Source: Roseivirga pacifica
GTDB lineage: Bacteria > Bacteroidota > Bacteroidia > Cytophagales > Cyclobacteriaceae
Reading direction: 5' to 3'
DNA length: 64,000 nucleotides
Assembly: GCF_900111145.1 (NCBI RefSeq)
Contig: NZ_FOIR01000002.1
Span: 124,001-188,000 of the forward strand
The notes under the pieces are model-generated. The model was not told where the DNA came from. It made no database searches and worked only from the letters and a program-made list of their open reading frames with translations. This document shows positions 56,909 to 64,000 of the stretch, piece by piece (the stretch's first letter is position 1; every line of letters begins with the position of its first letter). The translations under genes and the position numbers were made by a program.

Positions 56909-57637
56909 ATGAGAAAGCTTCAATTATTACTCGTTTTAATAAGTTTCTTTGGCTTTTCGGCCTTTGGCCAAAGCATCAAATGCGTAAAAGGTAACTGTGA
57001 GAACGGTTACGGCTTCGCTACCATGCACGATGCCAGCGGACAGGAATATGGCTACCAAGTGGGCTTCTATAAAGAAGGAAAACTAAACGGTGTGGCCAAC
57101 CAAACCGGAACTTTCGGTAAGTTCTGGGGAACATTTAAAGACGGAAAAAGACACGGATTCTTCAGTTATGAAAGCGATGGCATCCTCTATGCCTTCGGTC
57201 AGTTTGTTGATGGAAAGAAAGAAGGACTGCATGTTATCCGTACACAGCAAGGCTACGATTACAAAGACTATAAAAACGATGCTCACGTGAGTAACAGTCC
57301 ACTGGCAAGCACAGCAACAGCACCATGTGTATTGGGTAACTGTAATGACGGAAGAGGAGTAAAAATCAACGGTAACGATGCGGTTTACAGCTCTTGGAAG
57401 GGCGGTATGATGAACGGCATGACCATGCAGTTTCTACCTTCTCAGAGTAAGATCATCTTTTCAGAATACAAAGAAGGCATGCTCAACGGGCTACATATGA
57501 TCTGGCATTTCGACAAGTCAGCTGAGATTATGCAGATGAAGGATGGTCAAAAAGATGGCAAGTATTTGAAGAGGAAAACCGACAGCACACACGAAGCAGC
57601 GATCTATAAAGCGGGTGTTCTAACCACTTCATTTTAA
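56909..57637 (+). CDS. Exported MORN-repeat protein
   Basis: A 242-residue protein with a signal peptide ending AFGQ. It contains about five MORN-type repeats: GYQVGFYKEGKLNGVAN, WGTFKDGKRHGFFSY, FGQFVDGKKEGLHVI, YSSWKGGMMNGMTM and FSEYKEGMLNGLHMI. Two halves each open with a Cys pair in a GNC context (CVKGNCENGYG, CVLGNCNDGRG), so the protein is a duplication of a Cys-plus-MORN unit. MORN repeats form membrane- or protein-binding hairpin stacks. It is 3 bp before the TPR-CHAT gene, and the pair is almost certainly co-translated, which makes it a candidate partner or target of that protein. Confidence 0.82.
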   Translation: MRKLQLLLVLISFFGFSAFGQSIKCVKGNCENGYGFATMHDASGQEYGYQVGFYKEGKLNGVANQTGTFGKFWGTFKDGKRHGFFSYESDGILYAFGQFVDGKKEGLHVIRTQQGYDYKDYKNDAHVSNSPLASTATAPCVLGNCNDGRGVKINGNDAVYSSWKGGMMNGMTMQFLPSQSKIIFSEYKEGMLNGLHMIWHFDKSAEIMQMKDGQKDGKYLKRKTDSTHEAAIYKAGVLTTSF

Positions 57638-57640
57638 AAC

Positions 57641-60514
57641 ATGAATATGATGCGTCTATCCCTAATTATCGCCTTGACTTTCGTTTGTTTTCTGAGTGAG
57701 GCTCAGCTAAATATTCCACCTGCCAAAATGGAAGCTCACCCTGATTATGCAGCTTATCAGCGAGCAAAACAGGGTAAAGATCATAATGCCGCATTGCGTG
57801 CCGCAGCCAACTTGATTGAAACCTATCCGGGTAATTCGGTCGCTTTACAATTGGCGGCTGCATCGTTTTATGACATCAATAAACCGCAAGATGCCGCAGA
57901 TTTTGTGCAATGGTCGGTAGCATACAATAGCTACGATAACGTTTCGAGCTTCTATGGTTTCATCTTCTCAGTGTTCGCAAATAGTCCTCAGGAGGTTCAG
58001 CAATATGTGCGCACCATGCAGAATGTGGGCAAATCAGCAGCAGATATGCAACGCGATTACCAGAGCATGAGTGGATACCTTAACTCATTAGCCAACTATC
58101 CCGATTTATCTGCCACGGTTCAAAAGGCGAAAGAGTATTTAGCGAATTACAATGAAGAAGGAGTGAAGCGAGCGAAAGCAGCTTATGAGAACTTGGCTTC
58201 TACGCTTGGCGCTTCTTATGATGGGATTGCCAATAACGAAACGGCTGCTCAAACCTTAGCCGATTGGGTCAAGGCCGAAGAGGCGGTGAAACAAGGCCTC
58301 ATTTCTCGAATGATGTATGTTGAGGCGCTGGTAAACATTGCCAAGATATCTGAGACGGTCAATTTTGAGTTCGGTCAGAAGTTGGAGCCGCATTTGGAGA
58401 AAATCGTTTTCGATCAAACCAATTACAATCTAGCTTCCAGATACAGGGCTTATGAGCGATTGGCTAGAGTGCAATCGGCTATGAAAAGATGGGATAAAGT
58501 TGAAGCTTCTTCGAACCTTATTCTTTCGGATTTGAGTGGAAAGTTACCATCGACTGCCACGTTGGCTAAGGCTTACTTCTATCTGGTAATGGCTAAAACT
58601 GAAAGCAGAAACTACAAAGATGCTGCTGCTTTAGCCGATTCATATGCGGCTCAATTACCTAAGTTGAAATCGCCTGAATATTTGGCTGAGGCCTATTATG
58701 TAATTCTTCGTGCTTATGCCTTCAATAAGGAAATAGACAAGGCTCAGGCCATTGCTCATCAGGCTGAAAACTTCCTTAAGACTCCGGGAATCGATCAGAT
58801 GAACTATGTCTCTTATGTGAAGAATGGACTTTCCAGTGTAGCCAATTTACTGGATAATGAAACGGTAGCTTCAACTGGAAATTCCTACAACGATGGTGTC
58901 CGATTAATGGAGCAAAAGAAGTATGCTGAATCGGCTGTTCAGTTTGAAAAGGCTAGGGCAGAAGAGGTTGCGATATTAGATAAAATGGATCCGTTAGAGC
59001 AGCGTGGTTACTTGGATAAATTCCAACGCATCAACGGATTTCTGGCGGGAGCTTACTACGAAACCAAGCAGTTCGACAAGATCTATGATGTTATCGAATC
59101 GAACCGAGCCTACGCTTTACTGAATGATAAAAGAAGCGATAAGAAACAGCTATCGCTGAAAGAATTACAGGCTGTTTTAGGCGAAGGTGAAGCTTATTTG
59201 TCGTTTATCGATGTTTCTAAGGGCACCACTTATGAAGGAACTTACCTCATGTGCCTGGTCACCAAAAATAATGTGGTGGTGAAGTATAATCGTTCGGCAG
59301 GAGCCTTCACTGATTTGCTCACCAGTCAAAAAGCTCAGTTGATCGAACTCGAAAAAGAACAGGCCAAAATGGAGTTCAGGAAGGAGAACCTCGACTACCT
59401 CAATGGAGCCAAAACACGAGTCGACAATACCTTCGCCAAGGGAGAATTCAAACTGATAACTCAGTATTTACGCAAGCACATGGAAGCCAAAGTGGTTGAA
59501 GGTAAGTATGTTTTCTACCAGAAAGAGAACTTGCCCGACTTGCTTAACCGATTCTATCACACCTTTATCAGTGGCTTGGATGTAGAGCTATTCACGGTAG
59601 AAAAGCTGACAATAAGTCCGGAGGGGTTGATTGGCACCATTCCATTCGATGCCCTGACAGATGACAATGGCCAATATTTGGCTGAACGTTTCGAGATTGG
59701 CTACATTCCGAATGCGGCCATGTTGCACATGCTACGTACCCAACCGAAAAGGACTTATGCCATGAATGTGTTGGGCTTTGGTGGTGCTACTTATGATTTA
59801 CATTCGGCACAAAAAGCGCCTTTGGCTTCCCTGGGTGATCTTGAAAAACTCCGATACAGAGTACGTGAAGACTTAAAGAACAACAAGCCGCTCGACTATG
59901 CCTTTGCTACTTTTCAAAGCGATGAGCCGATGTCTTACCTAGAAGGTGGACGCGAAGAGGTTGCTAGGATTCAGAAAATTGTTCCGAAAACCGATACACG
60001 TATGGATGCTATGATGACCGAAAATGAGCTGAAGCGAATGAGTGCTGCAGGCGAGTTGGCGAAGTACCGTGCGGTGCATCTTTCAAGCCATGCCAGTGTG
60101 CATCCTTATGTCTTCGACCTCAGTAGCATTGCCATGACAGTGAAGTCAAGTCCGGTGAATGGTGAAGATGGGATGCTGGTAGTAGGAGAGTTAGAGAAAC
60201 TGAATCTGCCAGTCGACTTTGTAATGCTCAGTGCCTGTCAAACTGCTTTGGGTGTAGAGTCCCCTGGCGATGGCATCAAAGGCTTGAATCAGGCACTATT
60301 GAATGCCGGAGCTAACAGTACCCTCACTTCCTTATGGAGTGTGAGTGACAGCGGAACCATGTTATTGACTATTCACCTTTATAACCGTGTTTTCAATGGA
60401 AATATGAGCACTTCTGCCGCTATTACAGATGTAAAAAGAAGCTTTATCAAAGGTGAGTTTGAAGGTCATACACATCCGTATTTCTGGGCACCATTTATTT
60501 ATACGGGGTATTAG
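57641..60514 (+). CDS. TPR-CHAT caspase-like protein
   Basis: A 957-residue protein with an N-terminal signal peptide (ending LSEAQ), TPR-like helical repeats over roughly residues 40-500, and a C-terminal CHAT (caspase HetF associated with TPRs) domain at about 640-957. The caspase-type dyad is intact: His 817 in HLSSHASVHP and Cys 866 in MLSACQTALG; GDGIKGLNQALLNAGANSTLTSLW and HPYFWAPFIYTGY are the usual CHAT end. It is therefore a likely cysteine protease, and the signal peptide suggests it works in the periplasm or at the surface, not in the cytoplasm as in Craspase. Its gene follows the MORN gene by 3 bp. Confidence 0.88.
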   Translation: MNMMRLSLIIALTFVCFLSEAQLNIPPAKMEAHPDYAAYQRAKQGKDHNAALRAAANLIETYPGNSVALQLAAASFYDINKPQDAADFVQWSVAYNSYDNVSSFYGFIFSVFANSPQEVQQYVRTMQNVGKSAADMQRDYQSMSGYLNSLANYPDLSATVQKAKEYLANYNEEGVKRAKAAYENLASTLGASYDGIANNETAAQTLADWVKAEEAVKQGLISRMMYVEALVNIAKISETVNFEFGQKLEPHLEKIVFDQTNYNLASRYRAYERLARVQSAMKRWDKVEASSNLILSDLSGKLPSTATLAKAYFYLVMAKTESRNYKDAAALADSYAAQLPKLKSPEYLAEAYYVILRAYAFNKEIDKAQAIAHQAENFLKTPGIDQMNYVSYVKNGLSSVANLLDNETVASTGNSYNDGVRLMEQKKYAESAVQFEKARAEEVAILDKMDPLEQRGYLDKFQRINGFLAGAYYETKQFDKIYDVIESNRAYALLNDKRSDKKQLSLKELQAVLGEGEAYLSFIDVSKGTTYEGTYLMCLVTKNNVVVKYNRSAGAFTDLLTSQKAQLIELEKEQAKMEFRKENLDYLNGAKTRVDNTFAKGEFKLITQYLRKHMEAKVVEGKYVFYQKENLPDLLNRFYHTFISGLDVELFTVEKLTISPEGLIGTIPFDALTDDNGQYLAERFEIGYIPNAAMLHMLRTQPKRTYAMNVLGFGGATYDLHSAQKAPLASLGDLEKLRYRVREDLKNNKPLDYAFATFQSDEPMSYLEGGREEVARIQKIVPKTDTRMDAMMTENELKRMSAAGELAKYRAVHLSSHASVHPYVFDLSSIAMTVKSSPVNGEDGMLVVGELEKLNLPVDFVMLSACQTALGVESPGDGIKGLNQALLNAGANSTLTSLWSVSDSGTMLLTIHLYNRVFNGNMSTSAAITDVKRSFIKGEFEGHTHPYFWAPFIYTGY

Positions 60515-60530
60515 AAAAGAATTAAAAAGT

Positions 60531-60683
60531 CCACCTCCGGTCTTCGACCACCTCCGCCAGCGGAGGACATTAGACGATGCATCTCATCATAAAAAACGTT
60601 AAGCAGTAAGAGCGCTGAATCACAAGGCTTTAAAGCAAAATTTCCGGCCTTATATCCCCCGCTGGCGGGGGGTAGGGGGTGGA
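60531..60683 (+). repeat. 153-bp MITE-like element, copy A
   Basis: Starts CCACCTCCGG and ends GGGGGGTAGGGGGTGGA, an imperfect terminal inverted repeat. Inner stems CCTCCGC-CA-GCGGAGG and CCCCCGC-TG-GCGGGGG. Near-identical, same-length direct copy at 61964-62116. No coding frame. Confidence 0.78.
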
Positions 60684-60761
60684 TATATGAGTATTATTAA
60701 CCAATGCGATCAACGGATAATTATTTCCCCAATCACCCAATTCCCTGCTTCCCTGAAGCAT

Positions 60762-60809
60762 TTACGTCAATTGCCCTATGGAACGGCACTGAATGTCGAG
60801 GGATATTTG
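60762..60809 (+). promoter_or_regulatory. Shared 48-bp promoter block, copy 3
   Basis: TTACGTCAATTGCC C TATGGAA and a weaker downstream element GATATTTG, in the same 48-bp frame. TTTG ends 22 bp before the chosen start of the Sel1-repeat gene. Confidence 0.68.
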
Positions 60810-60830
60810 AACATGCAAATTCACAGAAAC

Positions 60831-61601
60831 ATGAAAACTCTTTTGTTCAGTTCGCTATTGCTTTTCAGCCTGAGTATTAAGGCGCAAAACATAGATAGTT
60901 TAACCACTTTGGCTAGCAATGGAAATGTAGAGGCTCAGTTAAGTCTTTTGGACTATTACATGGGGCAAAACAATCGCGCTAAAGCATTTGAATATTTACA
61001 GGCAGCTGCAGCCAGTAATCATGCGCCATCACAACATACCATGGGAGTGGTGAGTCAGCAGCAGGGTGATAGCGCTGCCGCACTCAAGTTTTTGCGTGCC
61101 TCTGCAGGGCAGGATTATTTACCGGCTATGCATGATTTGGCGGTGTTCTACATGAATGGCTGGGGCGTTGAGCCTTCTATGGATGAGGCTTTCAAACTAT
61201 TTAAGGAAGCTGCTGATAAAGGTTATGCTGACTCTCAGAATAACATGGGGAATATCTACACGAATGGAGCGGGAGTAGAGCAAGATTATGTGGAAGCAAA
61301 GAGATACTATGAGCTTGCCTCAGATCAAGGTTTACCTTTGGCTCAGTTCAATTTGGGCGCTCTGTATATGGAAGGAAAAGGTGTAGAAAAGGACATGCCT
61401 AAGGCCGTTGAATTATTTACACTGGCAGGAGGCCAAGGACACTTGGAGTCTCAGAAAAATCTTGGTGTGATCTATAAACTCGGAATGGGAGTAGAGGTAG
61501 ATCTCGCTAAAGCACAATACTGGTTTGGTTTGGCAGGTAAGCAAGGCGATCAGGACGCCATGAAAGCATTTCTCGAACTGAATAAAGGCGGTGGCCAATA
61601 A
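60831..61601 (+). CDS. Exported Sel1-repeat (SLR) protein
   Basis: About 256 residues with a signal peptide (MKTLLFSSLLLFSLSIKAQ). Five to six Sel1-like repeats follow, with the standard A-x-Y-x-x-G-x-G-V pattern: LAVFYMNGWGVEPSMDEAFKLF, MGNIYTNGAGVEQDYVEAKRYY, LGALYMEGKGVEKDMPKAVELF and LGVIYKLGMGVEVDLAKAQYWF. Sel1 repeats are protein-interaction scaffolds. Although the frame is open back to 60687, a start there would put 48 extra residues before the signal peptide and lie upstream of the promoter block; ATG 60831 is preferred. Likely co-transcribed with the small membrane protein 17 bp downstream. Confidence 0.85.
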   Translation: MKTLLFSSLLLFSLSIKAQNIDSLTTLASNGNVEAQLSLLDYYMGQNNRAKAFEYLQAAAASNHAPSQHTMGVVSQQQGDSAAALKFLRASAGQDYLPAMHDLAVFYMNGWGVEPSMDEAFKLFKEAADKGYADSQNNMGNIYTNGAGVEQDYVEAKRYYELASDQGLPLAQFNLGALYMEGKGVEKDMPKAVELFTLAGGQGHLESQKNLGVIYKLGMGVEVDLAKAQYWFGLAGKQGDQDAMKAFLELNKGGGQ

Positions 61602-61618
61602 AGCACAGCAAGCATAGC

Positions 61619-61957
61619 ATGTCAGGTTTATTCTCTAGGTTGATTGTAATTGCAGGGTTCTTCGCTCTGCTTTTACTTTTTCTATATGTACAGTTTTCCG
61701 AAAACAGGAGAATGAAAATGCTGAAAGCAATTCCGGCCTTCACTACCGTACTAGCCATTTGGGGCCTCTGCACCAGTTGGTTTTGGTTTTACCTTTTCAA
61801 TCTGTATCTAAGTTTGCCGGCACTGGTATTAGCTATTGTATTGAATGCCTATTCAACCTATAAAGTGCTTAATCCTAAGCTGGTCCGTATCAACTCGATT
61901 CTTATTCTATCTGCTTTCGTCCTTGGTGCCTTAAGCTTTGTGTATTTTGATGTTTAG
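61619..61957 (+). CDS. Small membrane protein, function unknown
   Basis: 112 residues with four predicted membrane helices (about 5-24, 36-57, 60-78, 92-110) joined by short basic loops (SENRRMKMLK, NPKLVRINS). I recognise no family. It lies 17 bp after the Sel1-repeat gene and before the second copy of the 153-bp element, so the Sel1 gene and this gene together form a cassette bracketed by the two elements. Confidence 0.68.
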   Translation: MSGLFSRLIVIAGFFALLLLFLYVQFSENRRMKMLKAIPAFTTVLAIWGLCTSWFWFYLFNLYLSLPALVLAIVLNAYSTYKVLNPKLVRINSILILSAFVLGALSFVYFDV

Positions 61958-61963
61958 GATAAT

Positions 61964-62116
61964 CCACCTCCGTCCTTCGGACACCTCCGCCAGCGGAGGA
62001 CATTAGACGTTGCATCTCATTACAAAGAACATTAAGCAGTAAGGATACTGAATCACAAGGTTTTAAAGCAAAATTCCAGGCCTTATATCCCCCGCTGGCG
62101 GGGGTTAGGGGGTGGA
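61964..62116 (+). repeat. 153-bp MITE-like element, copy B
   Basis: Same length and order as copy A: CCACCTCCG start, CCTCCGC-CA-GCGGAGG stem, GACATTAGACG, the centre TTAAGCAGTAAG, CCTTATATCCCCC and the GTTAGGGGGTGGA end. About a dozen base differences from copy A by eye. Confidence 0.78.
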
Positions 62117-62267
62117 CATTTGGATGATAATCAGAAATGTACGACTGAAGAATCTCCAAGTGTAGATGTTTCCTTAGGGGATTCTTCGCTTCATTACATT
62201 TCGCTCTGAATGACGGTTCGGACGAGCTTCTCCTGTTTTCTGATCAACTAATCACCCAACTACCCTC

Positions 62268-62340
62268 AATCCCTAAAGCGATGCCAAAGAATCCAATTTC
62301 AGGAATCAAGATTTATTCCTTCACCCTTTAGGGTTGGGGT
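62268..62340 (+). repeat. CCCTAAAGGG palindromic repeat, copy 3
   Basis: 73 bp: AATCCCTAAAGCGATGCC at the left, CACCCTTTAGGGTTGGGGT at the right. Preceded by CTACCCTC, as is copy 4. Confidence 0.68.
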
Positions 62341-62415
62341 TAAATCTAACTTCCATTAACTGAGCACCAATTTCCCATTCCCAAAATGCCTAATGACCAC
62401 TTCACCAGTTTCCCT

Positions 62416-62448
62416 GGCAGGCCTCTCCACTATGGTCGAGGTGAAAAG
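62416..62448 (+). repeat. Short interspersed repeat (GGTCGAGGTGAAAAG), copy 3
   Basis: 33 bp with four mismatches to the copy at 53423. Confidence 0.6.
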
Positions 62449-62529
62449 GTTAGTGGCCAAGGGCAACACACTGTTTTCTGTCTTTCCGATTAACTGATAT
62501 ACAGATAACCAATTCCAGAACTACCCTCA

Positions 62530-62600
62530 ATCCCTAAAGGGATGCCACAAGAATCAATTTTAGATACGAAACGTTATCCATCACCCTTTAGGGTGGGGGT
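62530..62600 (+). repeat. CCCTAAAGGG palindromic repeat, copy 4
   Basis: 71 bp: AATCCCTAAAGGGATGCC at the left, CACCCTTTAGGGTGGGGGT at the right, variable centre. Confidence 0.68.
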
Positions 62601-62626
62601 AAAAACCGAATCTGAGTCTTAATTTA

Positions 62627-62670
62627 CTAATTCCCCAATCCACTAATTCCCCAATCCACTAATTCCCCAA
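62627..62670 (+). repeat. 16-bp tandem repeat
   Basis: CTAATTCCCCAATCCA repeated twice exactly, then a 12-bp partial third copy (CTAATTCCCCAA), ending 2 bp before the promoter block. Confidence 0.75.
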
Positions 62671-62672
62671 CA

Positions 62673-62720
62673 TTACGTCATTTGCCCTATTTACTCCCGC
62701 CTGTAGTCTGAGCAACTTTG
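62673..62720 (+). promoter_or_regulatory. Shared 48-bp promoter block, copy 4
   Basis: TTACGTCATTTGCC C TATTTAC and a downstream CAACTTTG in the same 48-bp frame. TTTG ends 23 bp before the start codon at 62743. Confidence 0.66.
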
Positions 62721-62742
62721 AAGTGACTAAAGACCCTTTTTC

Positions 62743-64000
62743 ATGAAGAACAGGAAACAACTAAAGCAATCGACTAAAACAGTTTTTGGTGTGGCCATAC
62801 TCATGCTGATGAGTTTCAACCTTTCGGCACAGGGAATTGTAGAGGGAGGACTTTTTCAGCATTACTACCGCATGAATCAGAAAAAGTTAGAGGAGATGAA
62901 AGAACTCAAAAGACTGGCCTGGTCAGAATACAGTAAGTTGGTAGATGTCTCCCTAGTAAAAGCAGAAGGCGAATATCTGGCAGCACAGAGGAGTAAAAAG
63001 AAGTACGATGAACTCACCTTCACTTTAGGTGGCCGAAAACTGGTTACATCGGGTAAGGTATACTTTAGCAAAAGCACGGTTGAGCGCAATGGCTATTATG
63101 TGCCTAAAATAGGTGGTGTATCTATAGTGCCGAATGCAGATATACGCTATCAGGGCAGTGGTAAATTGTTCGCCAGCATAGACGATATTGAAGGCAGTAT
63201 CATCAAACCTTCAGGTAATCTTTACAACGAGGATGGTAGCGTTTTTTATAGCGAAGAGTTAGACGAAACCGGCCAATACATTTACCGAACGGCTACAAAA
63301 CCAAATGGCGACTACGACTTTATGTTGTATTCACCCAATGGTTCGCAAAGAAACAAAGCCGATAAATTCGGGACCTATAGCCCTAATATGGTTTATCCGT
63401 TTGGTGCCGGTGGTACCCAGTATATTTCGCCAGAGGCCAAAGAAATTTCACTGATCAATTTTGAGAATGGAGATAAGTACATCGGCTTCTCTACTGCCGG
63501 AACTTATGACACGCGAGGCTCGGGTACTTTTACTGGCTATATGCCAACACTTTTTATGGAATATGGCAACGGAGGCGTGTTCTTTCTAGAGCGACCATGG
63601 GCAGAGCAACCTTATGCATGGGCTTTGGTGGTAGATGGCGAAGTGGAAATGACTATTCCTGCCGATATATCTGAAAAGCCGCAAGTCGATAGTCTGCTGA
63701 ATAACCTGGAGGTGAACATGTCCTACTATCCGTACCCCACTTATATGTTGGATGAGAAGGAGAAAAAGGATGCCATTTGGTGGCCGACCATGTCGGGGCA
63801 AATGCTCAGTAAAGACACCGCCAATCTAAATGGTTATGGTATCAAGTTTCATACGGCTGATTCTGCTTTTAGGGGCGACCATTCCTATCTGGAAGTCGGC
63901 ACATTCCAAAACGGAAAACTGCATGGAATGGGGTATAGGGTGAACATTACCAGACTTTATAACAACCAATTTTCAAGCAGACCGAAAAACGAAACCGAAG
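62743..64000 (+). CDS. Exported MORN-like protein, N-terminal part
   Basis: The frame is open from ATG 62743 to the window edge (419 codons visible, C-terminus missing). Signal peptide to about residue 34 (MLMSFNLSAQ), then a lysine/glutamate-rich helix (NQKKLEEMKELKRLAWSEY), and a long beta-rich region with MORN-like glycine-aromatic hairpins: INFENGDKYIGF, GSGTFTGYMPT, LNGYGIKFH and VGTFQNGKLHGMGYRV. It shares promoter, export signal and MORN character with the MORN gene at 56909, so it likely belongs to the same system. I do not recognise the family of the middle region. Confidence 0.78.
   Translation, partial: MKNRKQLKQSTKTVFGVAILMLMSFNLSAQGIVEGGLFQHYYRMNQKKLEEMKELKRLAWSEYSKLVDVSLVKAEGEYLAAQRSKKKYDELTFTLGGRKLVTSGKVYFSKSTVERNGYYVPKIGGVSIVPNADIRYQGSGKLFASIDDIEGSIIKPSGNLYNEDGSVFYSEELDETGQYIYRTATKPNGDYDFMLYSPNGSQRNKADKFGTYSPNMVYPFGAGGTQYISPEAKEISLINFENGDKYIGFSTAGTYDTRGSGTFTGYMPTLFMEYGNGGVFFLERPWAEQPYAWALVVDGEVEMTIPADISEKPQVDSLLNNLEVNMSYYPYPTYMLDEKEKKDAIWWPTMSGQMLSKDTANLNGYGIKFHTADSAFRGDHSYLEVGTFQNGKLHGMGYRVNITRLYNNQFSSRPKNETE

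Larger units (their letters stand above)
62117..62672. other. Repeat-rich intergenic region
   Basis: No gene visible. A half-copy of the REP-like end (CTGAATGACGG near 62204-62214), two 73-bp-family palindromes, one 33-bp repeat, phrase-like repeats and a 16-bp tandem repeat fill the gap between the second 153-bp element and the last promoter block. Confidence 0.6.

Noticed and set aside
60687-60830. 48-residue N-terminal extension of the Sel1-repeat protein
   Set aside because: It would run through the promoter block and place a signal peptide in the middle of the protein; the ATG at 60831 gives a clean signal peptide and a normal leader.
62627-62670. Short CRISPR-like array
   Set aside because: The 16-bp units are directly adjacent without spacers and no cas gene is nearby; it is a simple tandem repeat.

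Overview
The window comes from a member of the Bacteroidota, most likely a free-living Cytophagales-type bacterium. The evidence is two SusC/SusD loci, a hybrid two-component regulator, a FecI/FecR-type sigma/anti-sigma pair, BACON and STN domains, and promoters ending in TAnnTTTG rather than a classical -10 box. There is no rRNA, tRNA, phage, insertion sequence or CRISPR array that I can support, so genus is not assignable from this sequence.

Layout. 1-4258 (minus): a five-gene signalling operon (response regulator, histidine kinase, COG4705-type membrane protein, PepSY-like lipoprotein, outer-membrane receptor running off the left edge), with an 11-bp direct-repeat motif in front of three of its genes. 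4701-13002: two convergent AraC regulators, two tandem NTF2-like secreted proteins, a two-subunit molybdenum hydroxylase (IorA/IorB type), a sugar O-acetyltransferase, a secreted flavodoxin and an aldo/keto reductase. 13248-21583 (minus): an ECF sigma / FecR / SusC (with STN domain) / SusD locus headed by a secreted calcineurin-like phosphoesterase.

21829-48773 (plus) is the metabolic core. A hybrid two-component regulator is followed by SusC, SusD, a three-module surface glycan-binding protein, a BACON-GH5 endoglucanase, a GH2 beta-galactosidase, a GH31 alpha-xylosidase and a GH95 alpha-L-fucosidase. The alpha-fucosidase overlaps the first gene of what reads as a full non-phosphorylating L-fucose pathway: UxaA-family dehydratase, 2-keto-3-deoxy-L-fuconate dehydrogenase, diketo-acid hydrolase, fuconolactonase, L-fucose dehydrogenase, FucP permease and mutarotase. 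Taken together the genes describe capture, cutting and trimming of fucogalacto-xyloglucan, and conversion of the released L-fucose to pyruvate and lactate. The substrate is inferred from family combination, not shown.

48893-53092: a nitroreductase, a PQQ-dependent dehydrogenase with an inserted haem c domain, and an SGNH hydrolase. 53600-64000 (plus): a set of little-known genes (propeller-like lipoprotein, His-rich-loop membrane protein, MORN-repeat protein, TPR-CHAT caspase-like protein, Sel1-repeat protein, small membrane protein, and a truncated MORN-like protein). These form four transcription units, each starting with the same 48-bp promoter block at a fixed geometry, which suggests one regulon. 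This is the part most likely to be undescribed.

From about 43 kb onward the intergenic gaps carry several families of short palindromic repeats and phrase-like AT-rich repeats that are not seen in the left two thirds of the window.
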